From positions 1 through 33,870 of the forward strand of contig JAGHTU010000010.1 in assembly GCA_018065185.1 (NCBI GenBank): DNA of 33,870 bases. The letters run 5' to 3'. Positions 8,931 through 17,370 of the stretch are shown here, piece by piece. Positions within the stretch are counted from its first letter, which is position 1. Each line of letters opens with the position of its first letter. The stretch is from Candidatus Equicola faecalis (GTDB taxonomy: Bacteria > Bacteroidota > Bacteroidia > Bacteroidales > Bacteroidaceae). The notes beneath the pieces are model-generated. The model searched no databases. It saw nothing but the letters and a program-made list of their open reading frames with translations, and was not told where the DNA came from. Position numbers and translations under genes: made by a program.

Positions 8931-10181
8931 ATGATTGCACTCCCGTTGATATATTTCACTTTTATTTTTATACTGCTACTTTATAAAAATAAGAAATGGA
9001 ATCTTGACCTTGCCGCCACATCATTGCTGATGATAATATCTTTGGCAGCAATAATGATAGATATCAATGATATTTACGGAGACTATGGAATAAACGAATA
9101 TAGCATTACATTCCCTACCTTGATTCTCTTTTGCGTACAATGGACGTTGGTATTATTGCCATTGCATCTGATTTCGCAACTGCCCATGCAAAAGTTTCCA
9201 CACATAAAGCGAAGTATGCTGATCGTGTTCTTATTACTCATAGCTATTTCATCAATTTTGATGATTGCTGTCAATTTTCAAGATATCAAAGAGGCTATGC
9301 TTATGGATGCTATCGATGTGAGCAACCAACATTATAAAGAACTCCACGAAGGAGGTAAGCAAAGCGATGCAAACTATTTTATGTTTTTACCGAATATCTT
9401 GGTTTCTATTCCTTTTCCGACATTGGCATTATTTCTATGGTTTTACACTAAATCATTTGTAAAATGTCCTTTCATTATTCGCTTCGGAATCTTGATGGCA
9501 TCAATCGTTCAAGCCATAATCTCTATTGCCTCTGCAGGGCGCTCTGCAATTATTTATTGGGTTTTTGATTTCTTTTTGATATATAGTTTTTTCCACCAAT
9601 ATCTTACAAAACGCATAAAACGAATGATAGGCATTACTGCTACCATTATTGGAGCATTAATTGGAACAGTCTTTTTCATTATTACTTTTGCAAGATTTGA
9701 TATGGCTGAAAATTCTCGTCGAAGTCCTTTTGAATCACTCTATGGTTATGCAGGACAACACGTAAACAACTTCTGCCATATGTTTGTCGAAGGCGGTGAT
9801 TCACCGACCCAGATAGATAGGGTTTTTCCTTTGATTTCTAAAATCAGCGGAAAACAATTTGACTTGGTTGAACACTATAATAATACGGAGAAATATGTTA
9901 GAGGACTTACGAGCGTCTTTGATACTTTCGGTGCAGAAGTTTATCTTGATCTAGGTTGGCCTTTTTACATATCCTTACTTATATTATTATACATCATAGC
10001 CGTAGTCATACAGAGAAATTGGAAAGAAATATCATTTCATCGAGTATTCTTCGTAGTCATTGGCATTACATTCTTCACTCATGGATTATTTGCATGGCCA
10101 TTCACTGGACATTACACCACTTTGGCCTTGTTCATCATCTTCTTCACAAGTTATTGCTTCAAATATAAATTTAAAATATGA
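8931..10181 (+). CDS. oligosaccharide repeat-unit polymerase (Wzy-like)
   Basis: 416 residues of integral membrane protein with roughly ten hydrophobic helices and a larger extracytoplasmic loop around residues 245-330, containing RFDMAENSRRSPFESLYGYAGQHVNNF. That layout is typical of O-antigen polymerases, whose primary sequences are very divergent. Identification rests on topology, length and position between the flippase and the glycosyltransferases in a Wzx/Wzy-dependent cluster; no other candidate polymerase is present. Its end overlaps the next gene by 4 bp (ATGA), indicating translational coupling. Confidence 0.82.
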   Translation: MIALPLIYFTFIFILLLYKNKKWNLDLAATSLLMIISLAAIMIDINDIYGDYGINEYSITFPTLILFCVQWTLVLLPLHLISQLPMQKFPHIKRSMLIVFLLLIAISSILMIAVNFQDIKEAMLMDAIDVSNQHYKELHEGGKQSDANYFMFLPNILVSIPFPTLALFLWFYTKSFVKCPFIIRFGILMASIVQAIISIASAGRSAIIYWVFDFFLIYSFFHQYLTKRIKRMIGITATIIGALIGTVFFIITFARFDMAENSRRSPFESLYGYAGQHVNNFCHMFVEGGDSPTQIDRVFPLISKISGKQFDLVEHYNNTEKYVRGLTSVFDTFGAEVYLDLGWPFYISLLILLYIIAVVIQRNWKEISFHRVFFVVIGITFFTHGLFAWPFTGHYTTLALFIIFFTSYCFKYKFKI

Positions 10182-11230
10182 AGACAGTATGTATTCTCGG
10201 TAATTTTGACTTCGGAAATGATACTTGTAGCGGACAAATAATTAAGACAAGAATGATTGCCGAAGAAATAGGCAAACGCATTCAAGAAGTCACACTTTCG
10301 GATACAGCCGGAGGGCTAAAATTCCTTTTAAAACTACCGTATATTATCTTCACATTGCTCATTAAGCATAAGAATATTATTATTCTTCCTGCTCAAAATG
10401 GCATCCACATCATTCCACTTTTTCTTGTTGGATTAAATGTTTTCTTTAGAAGAAAATTGCATTACGTCGTAATTGGTGGCTGGCTTCCCGATTTTCTGCA
10501 ACAGTATTGGCATCTGCGAATTATTTTGAAAGGTATTGATGTTATATATGTTGAAACTGATAAAATGAAAAAAAGAATATCAAAAATCGGACTTTCAAAT
10601 ACATTAGTAATGCCTAATTGTAAATCATTGAATATTCTTACTCCAAAAGAAGTTGAAGCGCATGATAATAAGGACAAAAATTCATTTCCTCTAAAATTAT
10701 GTACATTCTCAAGAGTAATGAAGGAAAAAGGCATAGAAGATGCAGTACATGCCGTCATCCAATGTAATACAGAATTAGGATTTGAAGCCTTTTCGCTTGA
10801 CATATTTGGAAAAATCATCAATAGTGAACATATATGGTTTGACAATCTTATGAAAAATGTTCCCAAATACATATCATATGGAGGTCAAATTGGATATACC
10901 GAAAGCACCGACAAACTACGAACTTATTATATGTTGCTTTTTCCAACTTATTATTCTGGCGAAGGCCATGCGGGAACTCTTATCGATGCATTGGCTTCCG
11001 GGCTACCTGTTATTGCCACCGACTGGCATGATAATACAACCATCATTACAGACGGAGAAACTGGATTTATTACCCCAATAAAAGACGCAAAAAGAATGGC
11101 ACAAAAGCTCATCTACATTTATAATAACCCCGAATTAATACATAAAATGAGATATAATTGCATTGAAAAAGCGCAAGACTATGTCCCAGATAAAATCATA
11201 ACAATACTCATTAACGAACTAAAAAAGTGA
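10178..11230 (+). CDS. GT4-family glycosyltransferase
   Basis: 350 residues with a GT-B fold pattern. The N-terminal domain starts MKTVCILGNFDFGNDTCSGQ and includes a hydrophobic segment near residues 75-90. The C-terminal nucleotide-sugar domain carries FSRVMKEKGIEDAVHAV and the donor-site region GEGHAGTLIDALASGLPVIA with TDWHDNTTIITDGETGF. These are retaining glycosyltransferases that extend the lipid-linked repeat unit on the cytoplasmic face. It is joined by 4-bp overlaps to both the polymerase gene upstream and the next gene downstream. Donor and acceptor are unknown. Confidence 0.9.
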   Translation: MKTVCILGNFDFGNDTCSGQIIKTRMIAEEIGKRIQEVTLSDTAGGLKFLLKLPYIIFTLLIKHKNIIILPAQNGIHIIPLFLVGLNVFFRRKLHYVVIGGWLPDFLQQYWHLRIILKGIDVIYVETDKMKKRISKIGLSNTLVMPNCKSLNILTPKEVEAHDNKDKNSFPLKLCTFSRVMKEKGIEDAVHAVIQCNTELGFEAFSLDIFGKIINSEHIWFDNLMKNVPKYISYGGQIGYTESTDKLRTYYMLLFPTYYSGEGHAGTLIDALASGLPVIATDWHDNTTIITDGETGFITPIKDAKRMAQKLIYIYNNPELIHKMRYNCIEKAQDYVPDKIITILINELKK

Positions 11231-12222
11231 ACTATAATTACGTCATCACAGGCAACGAAATGTACTCTCCACCTATGTTCATGGATGTAGCACATTTGGA
11301 AAACGTTAGACTCTATACACAACTTGGAGAAGACTTTCGTTCTCCCCTTTCGTTTATGCTTTTTCATTTGCATTATTCACGTTTAGTTAATCGTTTCATT
11401 TCAAAACCTTTTGCAAATTATATATACAAACGTCAATATCAACCTTCATTCCCTAATAATAAACCTCTATGCATTATTTTTCTTTGTGACAAGCCAGATA
11501 TTTACAATAATGAGAAATATATCAATATATTAAAACAAAAAAATAAAGGAATAAAACTCGTTCTCTACATTGTAGATATAATTGATTCAAACAAGAATTT
11601 GGATATCAAATATGCAAAAGACACATTTGACATGGTTATCTCATATGATGCCAATGATGCAAAAAAATATGGACTTTTTTACTACCCTACTCCACATTCT
11701 AATCTTCATCCCGATGATGATGATACATTAATGAGTGATGTATATTTTTGTGGAAAGGCTAAATCAAAAGAACGCTTAACAAAAATTCTACGCATTTTTG
11801 AGCTTTGTAAGGAACAAGGGTTGAAATGCGATTTCTATATTACCGAAGTAGCAAATAATGACATTGTCTATCCTGATGAAATAAAATACAACAAACAAGT
11901 ATCGTTTATGGAGAATTGTCGCCATATCATCAAAACACGTGCGATATTAGAAATTTTGCAAGATAATGCCCTTGGTTTCACTCCACGATTATGGGATAGT
12001 ATTATTCACGAGAAATATCTTATTACTGACAATAAATATTTAACTGATTCCAATTTTTACAAACCAGAAGGAATGTTTCTCCTTGAATCTAATGATATCA
12101 AAAAATGGGAGATAGCATCGTTTAAAGAAAAGCTTTTTACTCCTCTGAAGTATTCCGAAGATTTTAAGGCTCAAATATCACCATTGAACTTCATTAAATT
12201 CCTAGAAACATCTCTTATATGA
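11227..12222 (+). CDS. putative glycosyltransferase-like polysaccharide biosynthesis protein, GTG start
   Basis: 331 residues. The start is a GTG at 11227 that overlaps the previous stop (GTGA), a coupling arrangement that supports this non-ATG start. No catalytic motif is obvious, but the middle and C-terminal parts (DVYFCGKAKSKERLTKILRI, KQVSFMENCRHIIKTRAILEI, GFTPRLWDSIIHEKYLITDN) follow the pattern of GT-B-like proteins that I recall from surface-polysaccharide clusters. The N-terminal domain is poorly conserved and includes IIFLCDKPDIYNNE. Most likely it adds one sugar of the repeat unit. It could also be a non-catalytic partner. Confidence 0.65.
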   Translation: MNYNYVITGNEMYSPPMFMDVAHLENVRLYTQLGEDFRSPLSFMLFHLHYSRLVNRFISKPFANYIYKRQYQPSFPNNKPLCIIFLCDKPDIYNNEKYINILKQKNKGIKLVLYIVDIIDSNKNLDIKYAKDTFDMVISYDANDAKKYGLFYYPTPHSNLHPDDDDTLMSDVYFCGKAKSKERLTKILRIFELCKEQGLKCDFYITEVANNDIVYPDEIKYNKQVSFMENCRHIIKTRAILEILQDNALGFTPRLWDSIIHEKYLITDNKYLTDSNFYKPEGMFLLESNDIKKWEIASFKEKLFTPLKYSEDFKAQISPLNFIKFLETSLI

Positions 12223-12228
12223 CAAACT

Positions 12229-13161
12229 ATGATAGTAAGTAATTATTTACATAAAGGAATAAGAGCAATTAGCAATCCGCGTTATACCATATATAAAATT
12301 ATGCGGCGACTATCTAAGTGGTGTCCCTGTATATTCTATATTAAGGCAACCTATTATTTGCAAAATGGGCAGAAACTAAACTTAAAAAATCCGCAAACAT
12401 TCAATGAAAAACTAAATTGGATGAAAATACATTTGCATGATTCATTATTCACACGCCTTGCTGACAAATATGAAGTAAAAGAATATATAGCACAAAAAAT
12501 CGGTAGTAGTTATGTCGTTCCTACTCTTGGCATTTGGAATAATTTTGAAGAAATTGATTTTAACGCCCTGCCTAATGAATTCATATTAAAAGCCACTCAC
12601 AATAGTGGAGGCATAGTAATTTGCCATGATAAAAAGACTTTTGATAAAGAAACATCTTCAAAAATCTTAAAAAATGCTTTAAAACAAAATTGGTACTATA
12701 CAAGTTGTGAATGGGTATATAAAGGCATTAGACCGAGAATCCTTGCCGACACATTACTCAAAGATAAAAACAAAACAGAATTACAAGACTATAAATTTTG
12801 GTGTTTCAATGGCGAACCAAAAATCATGTATATCACTAACAAAGGCAAAAATATATATGAAAATTTCTATGATATGAATTTTAATCCTATAAATATAAAT
12901 CATGGTTTTCCGCGTATGTTGCCCGAATATTCAAAGCCTAATACATTTGAAGGAATGCGTCAATTAGCTACGACACTCTCAAAAAATATCCCATTTGTTA
13001 GAATCGACTTTTTTGACATTGACGGACATATTTATTTTGGAGAGTTCACTTTCTACGATTGGGGAGGAATGAGACGATTCAAGACAAAAGAAGAAGAACT
13101 AATGTTAGGTAGTTGGATTGATTTGTCATCGTATTTTAAGAAAACAGACCAAACTCTATGA
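12229..13161 (+). CDS. TupA-like ATP-grasp protein
   Basis: 310 residues. Family signs are the N-terminal LKNPQTFNEKLNWMKIHLHD with RLADKYEVKEYI, the nucleotide-binding part EFILKATHNSGGIVICHD, DYKFWCFNGEPKIMYI, and the metal-binding end FVRIDFFDIDGHIYFGEFTF. These match the TupA-type ATP-grasp family found in glycan and teichuronopeptide clusters, proposed to ligate an amino acid or similar carboxylate/amine to a sugar. It would therefore decorate the glycan, for instance with an amide-linked amino acid; this is inference. It starts 6 bp after the preceding gene and overlaps the next by 4 bp. Confidence 0.85.
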   Translation: MIVSNYLHKGIRAISNPRYTIYKIMRRLSKWCPCIFYIKATYYLQNGQKLNLKNPQTFNEKLNWMKIHLHDSLFTRLADKYEVKEYIAQKIGSSYVVPTLGIWNNFEEIDFNALPNEFILKATHNSGGIVICHDKKTFDKETSSKILKNALKQNWYYTSCEWVYKGIRPRILADTLLKDKNKTELQDYKFWCFNGEPKIMYITNKGKNIYENFYDMNFNPININHGFPRMLPEYSKPNTFEGMRQLATTLSKNIPFVRIDFFDIDGHIYFGEFTFYDWGGMRRFKTKEEELMLGSWIDLSSYFKKTDQTL

Positions 13162-14249
13162 ATATACTTTTCTACACCACAGATATGCGTTTTGGAGGTG
13201 CACAAAGAGTCATTTCCATACTTGCCAACAAGTTTTCTCAGCAAGGCCACATGGTGAGTATTTTTATGTATAACGAATATGATACAATTGCATATCAACT
13301 AGATAGAAGAGTCAGCATAGAACATTTAGATAATAAGTTTCGTATATATAAACTTTTACACAATATTAAGCAACTGAAATTCACCCGAAAACGCATCATA
13401 GATTTTGCCCCCGACGTCATTATCTCGTTTTATGCCATTGACACCATTCTCGCATGGCTTGCAAGTAAAGGACTTGATATCCCTATCGTCTATTCGCAAA
13501 GATGCGATCCATACAACACATCCTTTAAAGAACATCTTTACGAAAAGTTGGCAATAAGATTAGCAAAACATATTGTATTCCAATCAACAGGTGCACAACA
13601 CTACTATAGTAAAAAAACACAAGAGAAATCACATATTATTTTTAATCCTTTACAAGTAGAGTTTCTGCCAAAGAAGCAATATATGCCAGATGACGATAAA
13701 AAACAACGTGTTATTGTTGCCGTTGGTCGCCTTTCTGAACAGAAAAATCACAAATTACTGATAACAGCCTTTAATTCTATTAAAGATGACATTCCAAATG
13801 TTGTTCTACAAATCTTTGGCGATGGCCCTTTAAGAGAATCGTTACAAGATTATATCAATAGTTTGCATTTGCAAGAGCACGTTATTTTGATGGGTAATAA
13901 AAATAATGTTACAGATTATGTTAGCCAAGCTGATGTATTCGTATTGCCATCACTATACGAAGGTCAGCCCAATGCTCTTCTTGAGGCCATGTGCATCGGT
14001 GTACCTTGCATTTCTACCGATTGGTCTCCAAAGGGTACGATTGCAGATTTAATCAAAGATGGAGAAAACGGAATCATCGTGGCGAACAATAATGTAGAAG
14101 ATATGATAGTCGCCATTGAAAAAATGCTTTCTGATAATGATTCAGCAAGAAAAATGGGTTGCAACGCAACACAACTCTCACATATAATAAATTCTGATGC
14201 TATTTGCCAAATTTGGCTTACGACCATAAGTGAAATTGTCAATAAATGA
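13158..14249 (+). CDS. GT4-family glycosyltransferase
   Basis: 363 residues, GT-B. The N-terminus has the typical DMRFGGAQRVISILANKFSQ acceptor-domain opening. The C-terminal half has VAVGRLSEQKNHKLLITAF, LQIFGDGPLRESLQDYI and the donor-site E-x7-E region SLYEGQPNALLEAMCIGVPC. The sequence resembles GalNAc/Glc-type 1,4-transferases in O-antigen clusters, but specificity cannot be read. The ATG overlaps the ATP-grasp stop by 4 bp. Confidence 0.93.
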   Translation: MNILFYTTDMRFGGAQRVISILANKFSQQGHMVSIFMYNEYDTIAYQLDRRVSIEHLDNKFRIYKLLHNIKQLKFTRKRIIDFAPDVIISFYAIDTILAWLASKGLDIPIVYSQRCDPYNTSFKEHLYEKLAIRLAKHIVFQSTGAQHYYSKKTQEKSHIIFNPLQVEFLPKKQYMPDDDKKQRVIVAVGRLSEQKNHKLLITAFNSIKDDIPNVVLQIFGDGPLRESLQDYINSLHLQEHVILMGNKNNVTDYVSQADVFVLPSLYEGQPNALLEAMCIGVPCISTDWSPKGTIADLIKDGENGIIVANNNVEDMIVAIEKMLSDNDSARKMGCNATQLSHIINSDAICQIWLTTISEIVNK

Positions 14250-14269
14250 ATATTTAATAATAGATAGTT

Positions 14270-15355
14270 ATGACCAAAGTTCTTTGCCTAATAGATGCAC
14301 TTCGCCTTGGTGGAGCAGAACGTCAACTCATCGGTTTGACGTCTTTGCTCAAAGAACGTAACTTTGATGTTACATTGGCAATGTATCATACTCATAATTT
14401 CTATACTGACTTACTAAAAGAACATGGTATAGAGCCTATTGTTATATCAACAAAAGACAATCAATTATCAAAATTATATGCCATAGGACGTTTCATCAAA
14501 AATAATCAATTTTCTACTGTCATCGCTTATATTGATGGTCCTACAAAGATTTGTTGTTTGCTTAAGATGTTAGGATATAAGTTTAATCTCATTGTTTCAG
14601 AGCGCAACACCTCACAACAACTTACAAGGAGTACAAAACTTAAATTTTGGCTATATCGTTTTGCTGATTATATCGTTCCTAACTCGCTTTCACAAAAACT
14701 CTTTATTGATACCTATTTTCCGCAATACACTAAAAAAACTATTGCTATTACAAATTTCACAGATACGGAGCATTTTCATCCTATAGAAAACTCAACGGAA
14801 GACGCTCAAAAGCAATCTCTCATTCTCACTCCTGCCCGCATAGCAAAGCAAAAGAATGTGTTAAATCTATTATATGCTATTCGAATATTAAAAGACAAAA
14901 AGGCAAAAATACATTATAGATGGGTTGGAGATGTTCAGAGTGGTGAAGAAGAGTATAAAACTATCGTTATGGAAAGGGTTAAGGAGCTTGATATCTCTGA
15001 CTATATTGACTTCTGCCCTGCTACAAAAGACGTTGCAACAGAATATCATAATTGTAATATTGTATGTCTACCTTCATTATTTGAAGGCTATCCCAATGCC
15101 ATTTGCGAGGCTATGAGTAGTGGAAAAGTAATTGTTTGTAGTGATGTTTGTGACAATTCAAAAATTATTACAGAAGGTATCAATGGTTTTTTATTTAATC
15201 CATCATCCGCAGAAAGCATTGCAGAGACTATTCAAAAAGCATTATCTATTAGTATTATTAAACGTCAAGATATAGAAAAAACAAACCGTGAAAAAGCATT
15301 AAATGATTTCTCCAAACAAGTATTTGTAGATAAATATATGAAGCTAATAAAATAA
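14270..15355 (+). CDS. GT4-family glycosyltransferase, last gene of the plus-strand EPS cluster
   Basis: 361 residues, GT-B fold with N-terminal CLIDALRLGGAERQLIGLTS, C-terminal ILTPARIAKQKNVLNLLYAI, and the donor-site E-x7-E region SLFEGYPNAICEAMSSGKVI. It is probably paralogous to the preceding gene: both open with the GGA(Q/E)R motif. It lies 20 bp after it and ends facing the minus-strand sugar transferase gene; the 99-bp gap between the two stops has no clear hairpin terminator. Substrates unknown. Confidence 0.93.
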   Translation: MTKVLCLIDALRLGGAERQLIGLTSLLKERNFDVTLAMYHTHNFYTDLLKEHGIEPIVISTKDNQLSKLYAIGRFIKNNQFSTVIAYIDGPTKICCLLKMLGYKFNLIVSERNTSQQLTRSTKLKFWLYRFADYIVPNSLSQKLFIDTYFPQYTKKTIAITNFTDTEHFHPIENSTEDAQKQSLILTPARIAKQKNVLNLLYAIRILKDKKAKIHYRWVGDVQSGEEEYKTIVMERVKELDISDYIDFCPATKDVATEYHNCNIVCLPSLFEGYPNAICEAMSSGKVIVCSDVCDNSKIITEGINGFLFNPSSAESIAETIQKALSISIIKRQDIEKTNREKALNDFSKQVFVDKYMKLIK

Positions 15356-15390
15356 CTTTTTAAGTATTCTCTCATCTTTATAAGGAAAAA

Positions 15391-15422
15391 AGAGAAAGAG
15401 AAAGAGAAAAGAAGAAAAAAGA
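15391..15422. repeat. purine-only microsatellite (GAGAAA)n
   Basis: A 32-bp purine-only run, built from GAGAAA/AGAA words, sits in the 99-bp gap between convergent genes. A partly complementary TTCTCTCATCTTT lies just upstream (15367-15379), so a weak imperfect hairpin is possible. I cannot call it a terminator. Confidence 0.7.
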
Positions 15423-15454
15423 ATCAATAAAATCCCACAAAGCCCATTACTTTT

Positions 15455-16063
15455 TTATATCATCTCACCATTGTACTGCATGTTTTTCCCTAGGACAGTA
15501 CAACAAATCATCTTTACGTCGTCAATAAAAGACTGATGCTTGTAATAATATAAATTTATCTTGACTTTATCAGGATATATCACTTCATCGTTATATTTTT
15601 GAGGGTCTGCCTGAGCTGAAAGCATCTCTTCTTCGTTTCTATATTTTAAAGATGCTGGGCCCGTGATTCCTGGACGGAGTTTTAATATTAGACGATTTTC
15701 TCCTTCTAACTTATCAGCATATCCTGGGACATCAGGACGAGGACCGACAAAACTCATATCCCCTTTTAAAACATTCCATAGTTCTGGCAATTCATCCAAT
15801 TTATATTTTCGCATTTTTGCTCCTAATGGCGTGATGCGACTTTCACCTGCAACGCTCACCGATGAGCCATTGTGGTTTTGCGTCATAGTACGGAATTTAT
15901 TAATTGAAAAAAGTTTTGCATTTTTCCCAACCCTCTTTTGAGAAAACATTACAGGAGCATGTGGCTCTGAAAGTTTCATTTTTATGAAAATAAATAAGAA
16001 TACCGGGCTTAAAACTATAAGTCCCAATAAAGCAAAAGTCTTATCAAATATTAATTTCAACAT
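15455..16063 (-). CDS. initiating sugar-phosphate transferase (bacterial sugar transferase family), copy 2
   Basis: 202 residues with an N-terminal membrane segment (LIFDKTFALLGLIVLSPVFL) and all family motifs: MFSQKRVGKNAKLFSINKFR, KYKLDELPELWNVLKGDMSF and VGPRPDVPGYADKL. The C-terminal region (LRPGITGPASLKYRNEEEML...IYPDKV) is of the type found in small sugar transferases acting on UDP-bacillosamine-like or GalNAc-type donors; the donor is not certain. Translation is coupled to the GT2 gene upstream by a 7-bp overlap. It differs clearly from copy 1 at 3192-3821, so the locus carries two initiating enzymes. Confidence 0.92.
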   Translation of the reverse strand: MLKLIFDKTFALLGLIVLSPVFLFIFIKMKLSEPHAPVMFSQKRVGKNAKLFSINKFRTMTQNHNGSSVSVAGESRITPLGAKMRKYKLDELPELWNVLKGDMSFVGPRPDVPGYADKLEGENRLILKLRPGITGPASLKYRNEEEMLSAQADPQKYNDEVIYPDKVKINLYYYKHQSFIDDVKMICCTVLGKNMQYNGEMI

Positions 16064-16827
16064 ACGCTCTTATCGTGCCACTGATATTTTATTTTTTTCG
16101 TAAATCCAAAAACAAGATTGCACCCCGTAATGATAGCAGACTTCAACGGATTCATCTTTTCTGCTTGGCGATACAGACGATAATGCCATTTTATAAGTTC
16201 AAAATAGTTTTGGTCTGATATTGAGCCATATCTAAGCCTATACATTGACAATGGTTCAGCGAGCAGATGACAAGTAGCTTTGCGTGATATTTTTAACCAC
16301 ATTGCATAATCGTTGTTTCTCTTGATATTCGCCACTTGTATTAGTCCTATATTTTCTCTATTAAACATCACCGTAAGACATCCAGGCCAACAATACATAA
16401 ACATCATAAATTTTGACACTTTCTTTGGACCTGATACAATCTGTTTATAAGACACCCCTTCATGACTCATCTTTATGAAGTTGGTATAAGAGAAATCATA
16501 ATGATTTTCTTCCATGAAGCGGACTTGTTTTTCCAACTTTTCAGGCAACCATAAATCATCACTATCAAGAAAAGCAACATATTTCCCCGTGGCTTGGCGA
16601 AGAGCTAGATTTCTAGCTTCTGCAGCTCCTTGGTGAGTGTTGTTAAAAATCTTTATTCGCTTATCTTCATAGGAACGGACAATTTCTAGAGTGTTGTCGG
16701 TAGAGCCGTCATCGACTATTAGCATTTCCCAATTAGCATAGGTTTGTGCCAAAACACTATTGATACTTTTTGCTATATATAGAGAACTGTTATATGCAGG
16801 AGTAACTATTGATACGAGCGCACTCAT
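16057..16827 (-). CDS. GT2-family glycosyltransferase
   Basis: 256 residues, GT-A fold. The classic N-terminal pattern is SIVTPAYNSSLYIAKSINSV, LIVDDGSTDNTLEIV, then the metal-binding FLDSDDLWLPEKLEKQV. After that comes the less conserved acceptor part with NDYAMWLKISRKA and EPLSMYRLRYGSIS. Inverting transferases of this type commonly add an early sugar in O-antigen/EPS units. It overlaps the sugar-transferase gene by 7 bp and lies 63 bp downstream of the small lipoprotein gene, so the four minus-strand genes from 18936 to 15455 probably form one transcript. Confidence 0.94.
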   Translation of the reverse strand: MSALVSIVTPAYNSSLYIAKSINSVLAQTYANWEMLIVDDGSTDNTLEIVRSYEDKRIKIFNNTHQGAAEARNLALRQATGKYVAFLDSDDLWLPEKLEKQVRFMEENHYDFSYTNFIKMSHEGVSYKQIVSGPKKVSKFMMFMYCWPGCLTVMFNRENIGLIQVANIKRNNDYAMWLKISRKATCHLLAEPLSMYRLRYGSISDQNYFELIKWHYRLYRQAEKMNPLKSAIITGCNLVFGFTKKIKYQWHDKSVC

Positions 16828-16890
16828 ATTGTAAAATCAAATTCTTATCTTATTATAATAACGTAATAACTATTAAAATATTTTCATATT

Positions 16891-17334
16891 TTAATATCTT
16901 CTAAAAATTAGACGCAATTTATCGCTTTTCAATAGCATTTTTTCGCTGTCGAGACACTCTACAGTAAAGAGTTCTTCCAACGCATTTATTCCATATTTTG
17001 CCAGCACAGCAGGGTCTGTCACCTTTTCATCACCCGATTCACGTTTATCGCGGTATGGGTCATAAAGTTTCAGCATGTTATTCTCATGCTTGAAGCGTAT
17101 ATTATATCTATTTTCATTAATATCTCTCACCTGTAGCAGACGGAACTGAAAAGCCCAAAAGATTTCTGCACTTTTAACCTCCTGTGTCCCACCAGTTGAT
17201 AATGTATCAACAGTAGTAAGTTGCCAGAAGCCATCCAAGTCGCCATTATCACTTGCTTCCAAATGGCAAGATGAAAATGCGAAAGACGCAACAATACACA
17301 TAATGATTATATTGAGAAAATATATCTGTTTCAT
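16891..17334 (-). CDS. small lipoprotein with lipocalin-like domain
   Basis: 147 residues. The signal sequence ends in a lipobox, FSSC, with the lipidated cysteine at 23. The mature part begins with acidic residues (HLEASDNGDLDGFW), then LDGFWQLTTVDTLSTGG and repeated beta strands, ending in LRLIFRRY. The DGxWxL opening resembles Bacteroidetes lipocalin-like domains. Function is unknown; its place between the Wzi-like gene (36 bp upstream) and GT2 suggests a cell-envelope partner in glycan export or attachment. The lipocalin-like assignment is by eye. Confidence 0.75.
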   Translation of the reverse strand: MKQIYFLNIIIMCIVASFAFSSCHLEASDNGDLDGFWQLTTVDTLSTGGTQEVKSAEIFWAFQFRLLQVRDINENRYNIRFKHENNMLKLYDPYRDKRESGDEKVTDPAVLAKYGINALEELFTVECLDSEKMLLKSDKLRLIFRRY

Positions 17335-17370
17335 CTTTTAGTTCTTATTTTTTATACACACCTAAGAAAA

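Noticed and set aside
15356..15454. Bidirectional terminator between the convergent EPS operons
   Set aside because: Only a weak imperfect pairing between TTCTCTCATCTTT and the purine run is visible; no solid hairpin.
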